DNA from: Armatimonadetes bacterium UBA5419
GTDB lineage: Bacteria; Armatimonadota; UBA10988
Length of the DNA: 49,911 nucleotides
NCBI GenBank assembly: GCA_002409445.1
Contig: DHNJ01000274.1
Span: 9,758 to 59,668 of the forward strand
Reading direction: 5' to 3'
In this document: positions 42,865 through 49,911 of the stretch, piece after piece
Layout: each line of letters begins with the position of its first letter
Position numbering within the stretch: the stretch's first letter is position 1
The notes under the pieces: model-generated
The model's input: the letters and a program-made list of their open reading frames with translations, nothing else
Told to the model about the DNA's origin: nothing
The model's database searches: none
Position numbers and translations under genes: made by a program

Positions 42865-43871
42865 TGCGACCGTCGTGGTGCCTGGTGCTGAGCCTGGCCC
42901 TGGCGCTCTGCGCGCTGGGCCAAACCGCCACGCCCCCACCCCCGCCACCCCCTGCTGAGCCCGCCGCCGACGCCGAGCCGGCGCGCACCACGACCCGGGT
43001 CCTCGTCTACAACCTTGACCCCAACACCCGCATCAGCACCGGCACCGATCGCAGCGTGGTCGCCCGCGGCAAGCTGCTGCTCGTCCTACCCGATGACGAG
43101 TTGATCGCCTATGCGGACAACATTGACTACTCCGGCACGCAGACTGGCATCGCCACGCTGACCGGCAACCTCCGCATGCTCTCCGGCGAGATTGTCGGCC
43201 ACGGGGACAAAAGCGCCATACCGCAGCCCGAGCACACGCTCGTCGGCGCCATCGCCTGGGTCTTCACCAAAGAGAAACGCGCGGTGGTCGAAGGTGACCT
43301 CGATGGCAAACTTGAGCGGACGGTCGTCCTCGTGCGCTCGCCCCAGGAGGAGATGCCCGAGGATGCCGACCGCTTCGACCGTGCGAAGTACGAGCCCCTA
43401 ACCCTTCGGTGCGACCGGCTCACCTTCTGGTACCGCCGCGGTGACCGCAAAGCCGTGGCCGCCCCGAAGGCGCCGAAGACCACGATCCACTTTGCCCAGG
43501 AGACCCAGCGCGGCACCGCCGGCCGGGCGACGTACTTCGAAATCCCCGAGGAGCGCGCCGACACGGGCGACATCCTCGACCTCGAGGGCGGCGTGTTGAT
43601 CAGCAACGACGACGGTGACTCGATCGAGGCCGGCGCTGCGCGCATCTTCGTCGACACCGAGACCTCGCAGTGGTTCATGCTCAAGAGCCTCGTGCTGAAC
43701 GTCGAAGAGGAGGACGAGGAGGAGACAGCGCCGGCCGAGCCGCCCGCTGAAACGCCGCCGGAGCCGACGCCCGAGCCCGAACCCACCGAGCCGCTACCCG
43801 AGCCGCCCACCGGCCAGGACGAGCCCGCCGCCCCGCCCGCGCCGCCGAGCGAGCCGTCGCTGCAGACCTAA
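42864..43871 (+). CDS. LptA/OstA-like periplasmic protein
   Basis: Exported protein of 335 aa: signal peptide (CLVLSLALALCALGQ), a Pro-rich spacer, then OstA-like strands (GKLLLVLPDDELIAYADNIDY, GIATLTGNLRMLSGE, LDLEGGVLISNDDGDSIEAG). A long Glu/Pro-rich C-terminal tail of about 60 residues follows. It is translationally coupled to the LptC-LptA-like gene, so the two probably build one bridge. The tail is unusual for LptA and may bind cell wall or calcium. Confidence 0.7.
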   Translation: MRPSWCLVLSLALALCALGQTATPPPPPPPAEPAADAEPARTTTRVLVYNLDPNTRISTGTDRSVVARGKLLLVLPDDELIAYADNIDYSGTQTGIATLTGNLRMLSGEIVGHGDKSAIPQPEHTLVGAIAWVFTKEKRAVVEGDLDGKLERTVVLVRSPQEEMPEDADRFDRAKYEPLTLRCDRLTFWYRRGDRKAVAAPKAPKTTIHFAQETQRGTAGRATYFEIPEERADTGDILDLEGGVLISNDDGDSIEAGAARIFVDTETSQWFMLKSLVLNVEEEDEEETAPAEPPAETPPEPTPEPEPTEPLPEPPTGQDEPAAPPAPPSEPSLQT

Positions 43872-43919
43872 CCGAACGTCCGCCCTCGTCCTGGCGTCCG
43901 TACCTAGGAGGAAGCCCGC

Positions 43920-44894
43920 ATGCCGTCCAATCCGCCGACCGCCGACGCCCGCCGCGAGATGCTGCGCCGCATGATGCTCGCTCGTCGCTTCGACGAGCGG
44001 CTGATGGACCTGTTTGGCGAGGGGCTTATTGGCGGCACGGCGCACGCGGCCTGCGGCCAGGAGGCGGCAGCGATCGGCGTCTGTGCGGCGCTGCGCCCAG
44101 GTGACCAGGTCACCAGCACGCATCGCGGCCACGGCCACCTGTTGGGCCTGGGCGGCTGCCCGCGGAAGCTCATGGCCGAGCTGTTCGGACGGGTCGATGG
44201 CTACTCGCGCGGACGCGGGGGCAGTCAGCACGTCGCCGCCTACGACATCGGCTTCCTCGGCAGCAACGGCATCACCGCCGGCGGCCTGCCCATCGCCACT
44301 GGCGCCGCACTGGCCCTGCACCATCAAGGCACCGACCACGTCGTCGCCGCCTTTCTCGGCGACGGCGCAACCGGTCAAGGCGCCTTCCACGAGGCGCTGA
44401 ATGTCGCCGCCGCCTGGAAGCTGCCAATCGTCTACGCCTGTGAGAACAACCTCTACGCCATGGGCACCGCGTTGAGCCAGACCTCCGCGCTCGACCACGT
44501 CGCTGAGCGGGCCGCCGGGTTCGGCATGCGCGGGGTTATCGTCGACGGGCAGGACGTCGATGCCGTCTACGCCGCGACCGACGAGGCCGTCGCGCGGGCC
44601 CGGGCGGGCGAGGGTCCCACCCTCCTGGAGTGCAAGACCTACCGCTACTTCGGCCACTCCAAGGGCGATCGCGACCGCCCGTACCGCACGCGCGAGGAAG
44701 AGCACGCCTGGACCGCGCGCGACCCGATCAGCCTCGCCGCCGGCCGCCTGGTCGACGAGGGACTGCTCGACGAGGCTAGTCTGGACGCGCTGTGGACCGA
44801 GACCGAGGCGCTCATCGACGACGCCGTCGCCTTCGCGCGCCAGAGCCCGGTGCCGGCGGCGGACGAGGCCACCATCGACGTATTCGCCGACTGA
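43920..44894 (+). CDS. Thiamine-diphosphate-dependent dehydrogenase E1 alpha subunit (PdhA/AcoA-like)
   Basis: Alpha subunit of a pyruvate, branched-chain or acetoin dehydrogenase E1 (324 aa). RRMMLARRFDERLMDLFGEG, STHRGHGHLLGLGG and the thiamine site GDGATGQGAFHEALN...CENN are complete; RYFGHSKGD holds the phosphorylation-loop region. AGGAGG precedes the ATG. The beta subunit and E2 that it needs are not adjacent: the next gene is the iron regulator. The 320-aa size and GGCPRKLMAELFGR segment favour the PdhA/AcoA branch. Confidence 0.88.
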   Translation: MPSNPPTADARREMLRRMMLARRFDERLMDLFGEGLIGGTAHAACGQEAAAIGVCAALRPGDQVTSTHRGHGHLLGLGGCPRKLMAELFGRVDGYSRGRGGSQHVAAYDIGFLGSNGITAGGLPIATGAALALHHQGTDHVVAAFLGDGATGQGAFHEALNVAAAWKLPIVYACENNLYAMGTALSQTSALDHVAERAAGFGMRGVIVDGQDVDAVYAATDEAVARARAGEGPTLLECKTYRYFGHSKGDRDRPYRTREEEHAWTARDPISLAAGRLVDEGLLDEASLDALWTETEALIDDAVAFARQSPVPAADEATIDVFAD

Positions 44895-44932
44895 CGAGCC
44901 CAAACGCCGGCCGGCAAAGAGACGCGCCCTCC

Positions 44933-44941
44933 TGGTACAAT
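44933..44941 (+). promoter_or_regulatory. Extended -10 of the feo operon
   Basis: TGGTACAAT with no clear -35, about 57 bases before the DtxR-FeoA gene. The leader then reads GATCAGAATGATTCCTAAC (from 44969), with partial resemblance to a Fur/DtxR-type operator; that match is too weak to call. Confidence 0.5.
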
Positions 44942-44997
44942 GGTGCTTGCGGGAACCTGCCTCCTAGATCAGAATGATTCCTAACAAGGCTTGAGCA

Positions 44998-45888
44998 ATG
45001 GCCGAACGCGAACAGCTCGAAGACGCGCTGAAACTGCTCTATGACGCGCTCGACAGCGGCGAGACCGTCCGCAGCGCCGACCTACCGGTGTCTGCGGAAC
45101 TGGTCGCCGCGGAGTTAGCACGGGATGCTGGCGACGGCACCCTGGCGCTGACCGACGCCGGCCGCGAGTACGCGCTGCAAGTTATCCGTGCCCACCGCCT
45201 CTACGAGACCTACCTGGCTCACCGCACCGGCCACCCCGCCGACGAGTGGCACCGCCAGGCCCATGCTGTCGAGCACACCCTAGATGCCGAGGCCGTCGAG
45301 GACATCGCCCGCGCGCTGGGTGACCCCCTCTACGACCCGCACGGCGACCCCATCCCGACCGCCGACGGCCAGTTGCCCCCGCCGCGCGGCTGCGGTCTGA
45401 GCGAGCGACCCGTCGGCTGGGCCGGACGAATCATCCACGTCGAGGACGAGCCGCCCGAGTTGTATCAGGTGCTGGCGCAGGCTGGATTCGCGCCGGACGT
45501 GCGCCTGCGCATCGAAGCCACCGGCACTGACGGCACGACCGTCCGCGTCGCCGGCCACACCGTGACGCTGAGCGCCGGGCAGGCCGCTCTGGTCCAATGC
45601 GACGGATTGCGACCTGACGAGGTCTTCGACGCCTCGGTCATCCGCCTGCGCGACCTGCGCGAGGGTGAGACCGCGGAGGTGGTCAGCATCTCGCCGCTGG
45701 TGCGTGGCCTGGCGCGCAGCCGCCTGCTCGACCTTGGCGTCGTGCCCGGTTCCGTGCTGACGATCGCCCTGCGCGGGCCGGGCGGCCAGCCGGTAGCGTA
45801 CCTCATCCGCGGCGCGACGATCGCCCTCCGCGAGGAGCAGACCGAGCGCATCATGATCCGGCGCCGCGCGGCTTCGGAGGCGGCATAA
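44998..45888 (+). CDS. DtxR-family regulator fused to a FeoA domain
   Basis: Protein of 296 aa. A short winged-helix-like region (residues about 1-60, rather degenerate) is followed by a DtxR/MntR dimerisation and metal-binding domain (RAHRLYETYLAHRTG, EWHRQAHAVEHTL, ALGDPLYDPHGDPIPT). A linking sandwich comes next, and then a FeoA-type SH3 domain (LREGETAEVVSISP, SRLLDLGVVPGSVLTI). DtxR proteins repress iron or manganese uptake genes when metal-loaded; FeoA assists FeoB. Fusion would let one protein sense iron and touch the transporter. It overlaps the feoB GTPase gene as TAATG. Confidence 0.85.
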   Translation: MAEREQLEDALKLLYDALDSGETVRSADLPVSAELVAAELARDAGDGTLALTDAGREYALQVIRAHRLYETYLAHRTGHPADEWHRQAHAVEHTLDAEAVEDIARALGDPLYDPHGDPIPTADGQLPPPRGCGLSERPVGWAGRIIHVEDEPPELYQVLAQAGFAPDVRLRIEATGTDGTTVRVAGHTVTLSAGQAALVQCDGLRPDEVFDASVIRLRDLREGETAEVVSISPLVRGLARSRLLDLGVVPGSVLTIALRGPGGQPVAYLIRGATIALREEQTERIMIRRRAASEAA

Positions 45889-46691
45889 TGGCACGAACGA
45901 CGAGCCCCTGCGCGACCTGCGCCCTGTCCACCCCCCAGCTCGACCGGCTCGGCCTCGACGCCCAGGAAGTCGACTACGTAGTCGCCCTCGCCGGCAACCC
46001 GAACACCGGCAAGTCCACGGTCTTCAACAACCTCACCGGATTGCGACAGCATACGGGCAACTGGCCGGGCAAGACCATCGCCCGCGCCGAGGGCGCCTTC
46101 GCCTACCGCGGCGCGCGCTACCGCATCGTCGACCTGCCCGGCACCTACTCGCTGCTCTCCGCCACGCCGGACGAGGAGGTCGCCCGCGACTTCATCCTCT
46201 TCGGCAAGCCCGCCGTGACCATCGTCGTCGCCGACGCCACGCGGCTGGAACGCAACCTCAACCTGCTCCTGCAGGTCCTGCACATTACCGATCGCGCGGT
46301 GCTTTGCGTCAATTTCCTCGACGAGGCCGAAGCGCACGGACTGGTGCTTGACCTCGGCGGCCTGAGCACCGAGCTGGGCATCCCCGTTGTCGGCGCCGCC
46401 GCGCGCCAGGGCCGCGGCATCCCCGAGCTGCTCGAAGCCGTCGCCGACGTCGCCGAGGGCCGCGTCGAGTGTCGGCCGCTGCGGCCGCGCTTCGAGATCC
46501 CTGGGCTCGACCACGCCATCGCCGAGCTCCTGCCGCTGCTCGACCACGCCTACCCCGGCGTCTCGCACGCCGACTGGGTCGCGATGCGCCTGTTGGAGGG
46601 CGACGAAGAGATGGCCACGGCCGTCCGCGACGGGCATCTGGGCGAACTGCGCGCCGACCACGTGGCGACCGAGGCAGGCGGCCATGAGTGA
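45888..46691 (+). CDS. feoB: FeoB N-terminal GTPase as a separate protein
   Basis: Cytosolic G-protein half of the ferrous iron transporter, 267 aa. G1 is GNPNTGKST (residues 36-44), then RQHTGNWPGKTIARAEG (switch I), G3 DLPGTYSL, and G4 NFLDEAE, the FeoB variant of NKxD. A helical GDI-like segment ends the chain. A Cys pair near the N-terminus (CATC, residues 8-11) is an unusual addition. The chain stops before the membrane part, and the second half starts in another frame with an 8-base overlap (ATGAGTGA). Confidence 0.9.
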   Translation: MARTTSPCATCALSTPQLDRLGLDAQEVDYVVALAGNPNTGKSTVFNNLTGLRQHTGNWPGKTIARAEGAFAYRGARYRIVDLPGTYSLLSATPDEEVARDFILFGKPAVTIVVADATRLERNLNLLLQVLHITDRAVLCVNFLDEAEAHGLVLDLGGLSTELGIPVVGAAARQGRGIPELLEAVADVAEGRVECRPLRPRFEIPGLDHAIAELLPLLDHAYPGVSHADWVAMRLLEGDEEMATAVRDGHLGELRADHVATEAGGHE

Positions 46692-48114
46692 CGACCCGCG
46701 CCGCGATGTGCTCGATGCCGCCGACCGGCTGCGCTGGGACCTGCCCCAGAACTTCCGCGACCGCTGGGTCGAGCAGACCTACGCCGAGTCCGAGCGCCTA
46801 GCCAGCGCCTACGTTCGCCAGGACCAGCCCTCCCGCCGCCTCGCCTGGGAGCGCCGGCTGGACGCCTTCCTGACCAACCGCTGGACCGGCTACCCGACGA
46901 TGGTCTTGATGCTGGCCGTCGTCCTCTGGATCACGATCAGCGGCGCGAACGTGCCGTCCGAGCTGCTCGCCACGCTGCTGGTCGACCGCGGCACCGCGCT
47001 GTGGCACAGCCTGTTCGCCGCGCTGCACGCCCCAGCCTGGCTCTCCGGCCTGCTGATCGACGGCATCTGGCTGACCACTGCCTGGGTGGTTGCGGTCATG
47101 CTGCCCCCGATGGCCATCTTCTTCCCGCTCTTCACCCTGCTGGAGGACTTCGGCTATCTGCCGCGCGTCGCCTTCAACCTGGACAGCACCTTCAAGTGGG
47201 CCGGCGCACACGGCAAGCAGGCGCTGACGATGACCATGGGCTTTGGCTGCAATGCGGCCGGCGTCGTCGCCACGCGCGTCATCGACTCCCCGCGCGAGCG
47301 CCTCATCGCCATCCTGACCAACAACTTCTCGCTCTGCAACGGCCGCTGGCCCACGCAGATTGTCCTAGCGACCATCTTCATCGGCGTCCTCGTGCCGAGC
47401 CACCTCTCGCAACTGGTCGCGACCTCGGCCGTGCTCGGCATCGCCCTGCTCGGTGTCGTCTTCATGTTTGGCTCGTCATGGCTGCTCTCGCGCACGGTGC
47501 TGCGGGGTGAAGCCTCGACCTTCTCGCTTGAGCTGCCGCCCTACCGACCACCCCGGGTTCTGCAGACCCTCTACACCTCGCTCATCGACCGCACGCTGAT
47601 CGTCCTCTGGCGCGCGATCGTCTTCGCCGCGCCCGCCGGTGCGCTGCTTTGGCTGATCACCAACATCCACGTCGGTGGCCTGTCGATCGCCGAGTACGGC
47701 ATCAACGCGCTCCAGCCGCTCGGTTGGCTGATGGGCCTCAACGGCGTTATCCTGCTGGCCTACGTCGTCGCGATCCCGGCCAACGAGATCGTCATCCCGA
47801 CGATCATCGCGCTAACCACCATGACCACCGCCGCGGCCGTTGGTGCGCCGGAGACCACTGGCGTCATCTACGAGTTTAGCGACCAGAATGTCCTCAAGTC
47901 GCTGCTCGTCGGTGCTGGCTGGACCACGCTGACCGCGGTCTGCCTCATGCTCTTCAGCCTGCTGCACAACCCCTGCTCGACGACCCTCTACACCATCTAC
48001 AAAGAGACGCACAGCGCCAAGTGGACCACGGTCGCCGCGCTGATGCCAATCGCCTTTGGGATCGTCGTCTGCAGCCTGGTCGCCCTCGTTTGGCGCGCGC
48101 TCGGCGGCAGCTAG
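46684..48114 (+). CDS. feoB: FeoB membrane permease half (split FeoB)
   Basis: Inner-membrane permease of 476 aa, the C-terminal part of FeoB. A soluble N-terminus leads into FLTNRWTGYPTMVL, the normal start of the FeoB membrane domain, then GYLPRVAFNLDSTFKWAG, HGKQALTMTMGFGCNAAGVV and the second gate half (VAIPANEIVIPTII, HNPCSTTLYTIYKETHSAKW). The segment usually read as NPFMSCSARLPVY in FeoB is here NNFSLCNGRWPT, so metal-path residues differ. The ATG has its ribosome site inside the GTPase gene. About ten hydrophobic segments. Confidence 0.88.
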   Translation: MSDDPRRDVLDAADRLRWDLPQNFRDRWVEQTYAESERLASAYVRQDQPSRRLAWERRLDAFLTNRWTGYPTMVLMLAVVLWITISGANVPSELLATLLVDRGTALWHSLFAALHAPAWLSGLLIDGIWLTTAWVVAVMLPPMAIFFPLFTLLEDFGYLPRVAFNLDSTFKWAGAHGKQALTMTMGFGCNAAGVVATRVIDSPRERLIAILTNNFSLCNGRWPTQIVLATIFIGVLVPSHLSQLVATSAVLGIALLGVVFMFGSSWLLSRTVLRGEASTFSLELPPYRPPRVLQTLYTSLIDRTLIVLWRAIVFAAPAGALLWLITNIHVGGLSIAEYGINALQPLGWLMGLNGVILLAYVVAIPANEIVIPTIIALTTMTTAAAVGAPETTGVIYEFSDQNVLKSLLVGAGWTTLTAVCLMLFSLLHNPCSTTLYTIYKETHSAKWTTVAALMPIAFGIVVCSLVALVWRALGGS

Positions 48115-48123
48115 GGGTTGGCC

Positions 48124-48885
48124 GTGACGACCGACCCGCCCGAAGGCCTGGCGCTGCCACCACCCGACCCGCCGCGCTGGCCGAAGGTCGTCGGTGGGCT
48201 GCTCGCGCTGGTGGTCATCGGTGCGCTGATCGCGGTCTGGGCGCTCGCGCCGCGCCGAGTCCTGCCCGAGGAGCGGCTGGCGCCGGAGGTCCTCACCCGC
48301 GTGCAGCGCGCTACCGTCGGCGTGGAGGCACGCGATGCAGGCACGCAAGGCAGCGGTTACGTGGCCGCGCAAGACCTCATCGTGACCAACGCCCACGTCA
48401 TCGCTGGTGGCCGCGATCTTTGGATCACCTTCGACTCGGGCACGAGCAGCGCCCGCACGCTCAAAGGCACCTTCGTCCGTGAAGGCCGCCCTGGCGAGCC
48501 CGACGACCTCGCGTTGATCCGCGTGCCGACAGGCCAAGCGCCGGTCCTGCCGCTCGCCGACCTGGCCCAGGTGCCGATCGGCTCGATCCTCGTCTCCTTC
48601 GGCTACCCGCTCGGCTGGGACCTGAGTTTGGATGCGCGCGGGCCGGAGATCAGTGTCCACGGCGGCCGCTTGACCGCGCTGCGCAGACTTGACGGGCGCG
48701 TGGGCTGGGTCGAGAGCGACCTGCTCGTCGAGATCGGCAACAGCGGTGGCCCCGTGGTCGATGAGACCGGTGCCGTGGTCGGCTTGGTGACGGTCATTGC
48801 CGGACCGAACCTGCGCACCGCCCTATGCGCCTCCGCCGACCAGATCCGCCACTTCGCCCCAGAGCTCAGCGGCAGTCAGCCCTAG
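48124..48885 (+). CDS. Membrane-anchored S1C trypsin-like protease (HtrA/DegS-like, no PDZ)
   Basis: Protein of 253 aa: cytosolic Pro-rich start, one membrane helix (VVGGLLALVVIGALIAVWAL), then a trypsin-fold domain outside the membrane. The triad is visible: His in VTNAHVIAGG, Asp in DDLALIRVP, Ser in GNSGGPVVDE. There is no PDZ domain, unlike DegS/DegP. GTG at 48124 is preferred, with AGGGG 6 bases upstream; TTG at 48118 is also open. The stop overlaps that of the convergent gene by 4 bases (CTAG). Its place after the feo genes (9-base gap) may be accidental. Confidence 0.85.
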   Translation: MTTDPPEGLALPPPDPPRWPKVVGGLLALVVIGALIAVWALAPRRVLPEERLAPEVLTRVQRATVGVEARDAGTQGSGYVAAQDLIVTNAHVIAGGRDLWITFDSGTSSARTLKGTFVREGRPGEPDDLALIRVPTGQAPVLPLADLAQVPIGSILVSFGYPLGWDLSLDARGPEISVHGGRLTALRRLDGRVGWVESDLLVEIGNSGGPVVDETGAVVGLVTVIAGPNLRTALCASADQIRHFAPELSGSQP

Positions 48886-49911
48886 TCGCTCGCCTGGGCC
48901 TCGGCCAGCAGCCGCTCCGCCCGCGCGCGATCCTCGGGTGTCAGCCCCCGCGCGGCCAGCGCCTCGGCCCGCAGCTCGCGATCGTCACCGGCCGACGCCT
49001 CGATCTCGTCGATCGTCGCCAGGTACGCCTCCAGCAATGGCACCGCGCGGGCGCGCGCGTCCGCCGCCTCCGCCGCATCACCCGTCAGCGCGGCGAGTCG
49101 CAACAGTGCCTGGGCTTGGATCGTGTCGACCTGGAAGTCCAGCGCGCGGATCTGCAGAGCCGGTGAGGTGGCCAGGCGGTCGAGTTCGCGGTAGGCGGTG
49201 AGAGCTTCGACGGGTCGATCAGCAGCCTCCAACAGCGCCGCCAACTGGCCGCGACTCTGCAGGTTGAGCGGGCTCAGCGCCACGCCGCGGGCCGACTCGG
49301 CCACGGCTTCGTCCAGGCGTCCCCAGCGCTCTTCGGCCGCCGCCCGGCGGTAACGCAGGCGGGCGCTGAACGGCCGCAGCGCCTCGACGCGGGCGTAGTC
49401 GGCGCGCGCCGCTCGCTCCGGCCCGCGGGCTACGGCCGCCGCCGCGCGCTGCTCTAGTGCCGCCGCGTTCCCGCTCCACCAGGCTACCGCACGGTCGTAG
49501 TCGCCGGCCGCGCGCGCCACCTCGCTGACCGCGACGCAGCCTTGCACGACCAGCAGCAGCGCCCCCGCGACGAGCCAACCGTGGCTCCGACGCGGCGCTG
49601 GTGCGCTCACCGGCTCCGCCAGCGCCGCCCCGAGCACCACCAGCGACCCAGCGACCGAGGTCACCGCCCACGCCGTGTCCACAAGGCCTGCCACGGCCAC
49701 CGCCGCGCCGCTCGCCAAGCCCGCCGCCCCCAGTGCCGGCCGCCGCGCCATCTGCCGCCAGGCTGCCCGCGCCACCAAGAGGTAGAACGCTGCCAGCGCC
49801 AGCAGCCCGGCGATGCCCGTCTCGGCCCAGATGCCGAGGCAGTCGTGGTGCGCGTGCTGGGTGAAGGCGCCGCGGGCGAACGGGCCGTACGCCAGCGTCC
49901 ACCCGCCTAGC
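48882..49911 (-). CDS. O-antigen-ligase/Wzy-like membrane protein, C-terminal 342 residues
   Basis: Only the end of the gene is in the window; it enters from the right edge. The first visible residues (GPFARGAFTQHAHHDCLGIW, then AETG) match the conserved periplasmic loop of O-antigen ligases and Wzy polymerases (normally AHNDYLQ...ETG), with HHDC in place of HNDY. At least three more hydrophobic segments follow. The last ~200 residues are Ala/Arg-rich tetratricopeptide-like helices (GRLDEAVAESARGVALSPLN, DRPVEALTAYRELDRLA). Such proteins join glycan chains to lipid A or to proteins. Confidence 0.78.
   Translation of the reverse strand, partial: LGGWTLAYGPFARGAFTQHAHHDCLGIWAETGIAGLLALAAFYLLVARAAWRQMARRPALGAAGLASGAAVAVAGLVDTAWAVTSVAGSLVVLGAALAEPVSAPAPRRSHGWLVAGALLLVVQGCVAVSEVARAAGDYDRAVAWWSGNAAALEQRAAAAVARGPERAARADYARVEALRPFSARLRYRRAAAEERWGRLDEAVAESARGVALSPLNLQSRGQLAALLEAADRPVEALTAYRELDRLATSPALQIRALDFQVDTIQAQALLRLAALTGDAAEAADARARAVPLLEAYLATIDEIEASAGDDRELRAEALAARGLTPEDRARAERLLAEAQASD

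Noticed and set aside
46684..46691. FeoB frameshift pseudogene
   Set aside because: The second half has its own ATG with a plausible ribosome site, both halves keep complete motifs, and the overlap is the kind seen between many genes here.

Overview
This is a GC-rich, gene-dense bacterial chromosome segment. It carries about 43 protein genes, many joined by ATGA- or TGATG-type stop/start overlaps. I found no tRNA, rRNA, CRISPR array, insertion sequence or phage gene. Lpt-type export proteins, an O-antigen-ligase-like protein, lipoproteins and a GmhA-like isomerase point to a two-membrane (diderm) cell. The alpha2-type glycyl-tRNA synthetase, the Gfo/Idh plus sugar-isomerase pair, the many secreted Ig-like or beta-propeller proteins and the apparent leaderless promoters suggest a diderm Terrabacteria lineage such as Armatimonadota. 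That placement is an inference and is weak.

Layout. 1-6.7 kb: sucB (cut by the window edge) and sucA on the minus strand, then glyQS, a DinB-fold protein and a TerC-family membrane protein. 6.8-10.2 kb: a secreted beta-propeller/phosphoesterase and a metallophosphoesterase. 10.1-18.1 kb, minus strand: argG, gltX, two HAD phosphatases, a GmhA-like SIS protein, birA and a secreted GH99-like protein; from gltX onward they form one tightly packed operon. 18.1-22.1 kb, minus strand: a four-gene electron-transfer operon encoding an 11-haem cytochrome, a 7-haem membrane-anchored cytochrome, a cytochrome b and an 18-haem lipoprotein. Divergent from it are two radical SAM/SPASM genes, an AhbC/NirJ-like one and a TIGR04053-like one. 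24.7-28.6 kb: Gfo/Idh dehydrogenase, sugar isomerase, an ImuB-like degenerate Y-family polymerase behind a LexA-like operator, and a zinc-ribbon protein. 28.7-36.0 kb: tatA, hypB, hypA, a hydrogenase maturation protease, a NodB-NAGPA fusion, gdhA, ribF and a CbiX-type chelatase. 36.2-43.9 kb: large secreted proteins and lipoproteins, then two LptC/LptA-like genes. 43.9-49.9 kb: an orphan E1-alpha dehydrogenase subunit, a DtxR-FeoA fusion with a split FeoB, an anchored trypsin-like protease and a partial O-antigen-ligase-like protein.

How they fit together. The strongest candidate for an under-described system is the cytochrome operon, with 36 haem-binding motifs in three proteins plus a dihaem-type cytochrome b. 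It is divergent from a radical SAM gene of the sirohaem-dependent haem pathway, and a sirohydrochlorin chelatase gene lies 14 kb away. The 18-haem protein seems to have grown by tandem copying of a two-haem module that its 11-haem partner carries once. This looks like a route taking electrons from membrane quinol to the cell surface or to an unidentified periplasmic reductase. Iron uptake (feo), hydrogenase maturation (hyp) and Tat export in the same window fit an anaerobic or facultative, metal-rich respiratory life. The hydrogenase itself, TatC and a terminal reductase are not in view.
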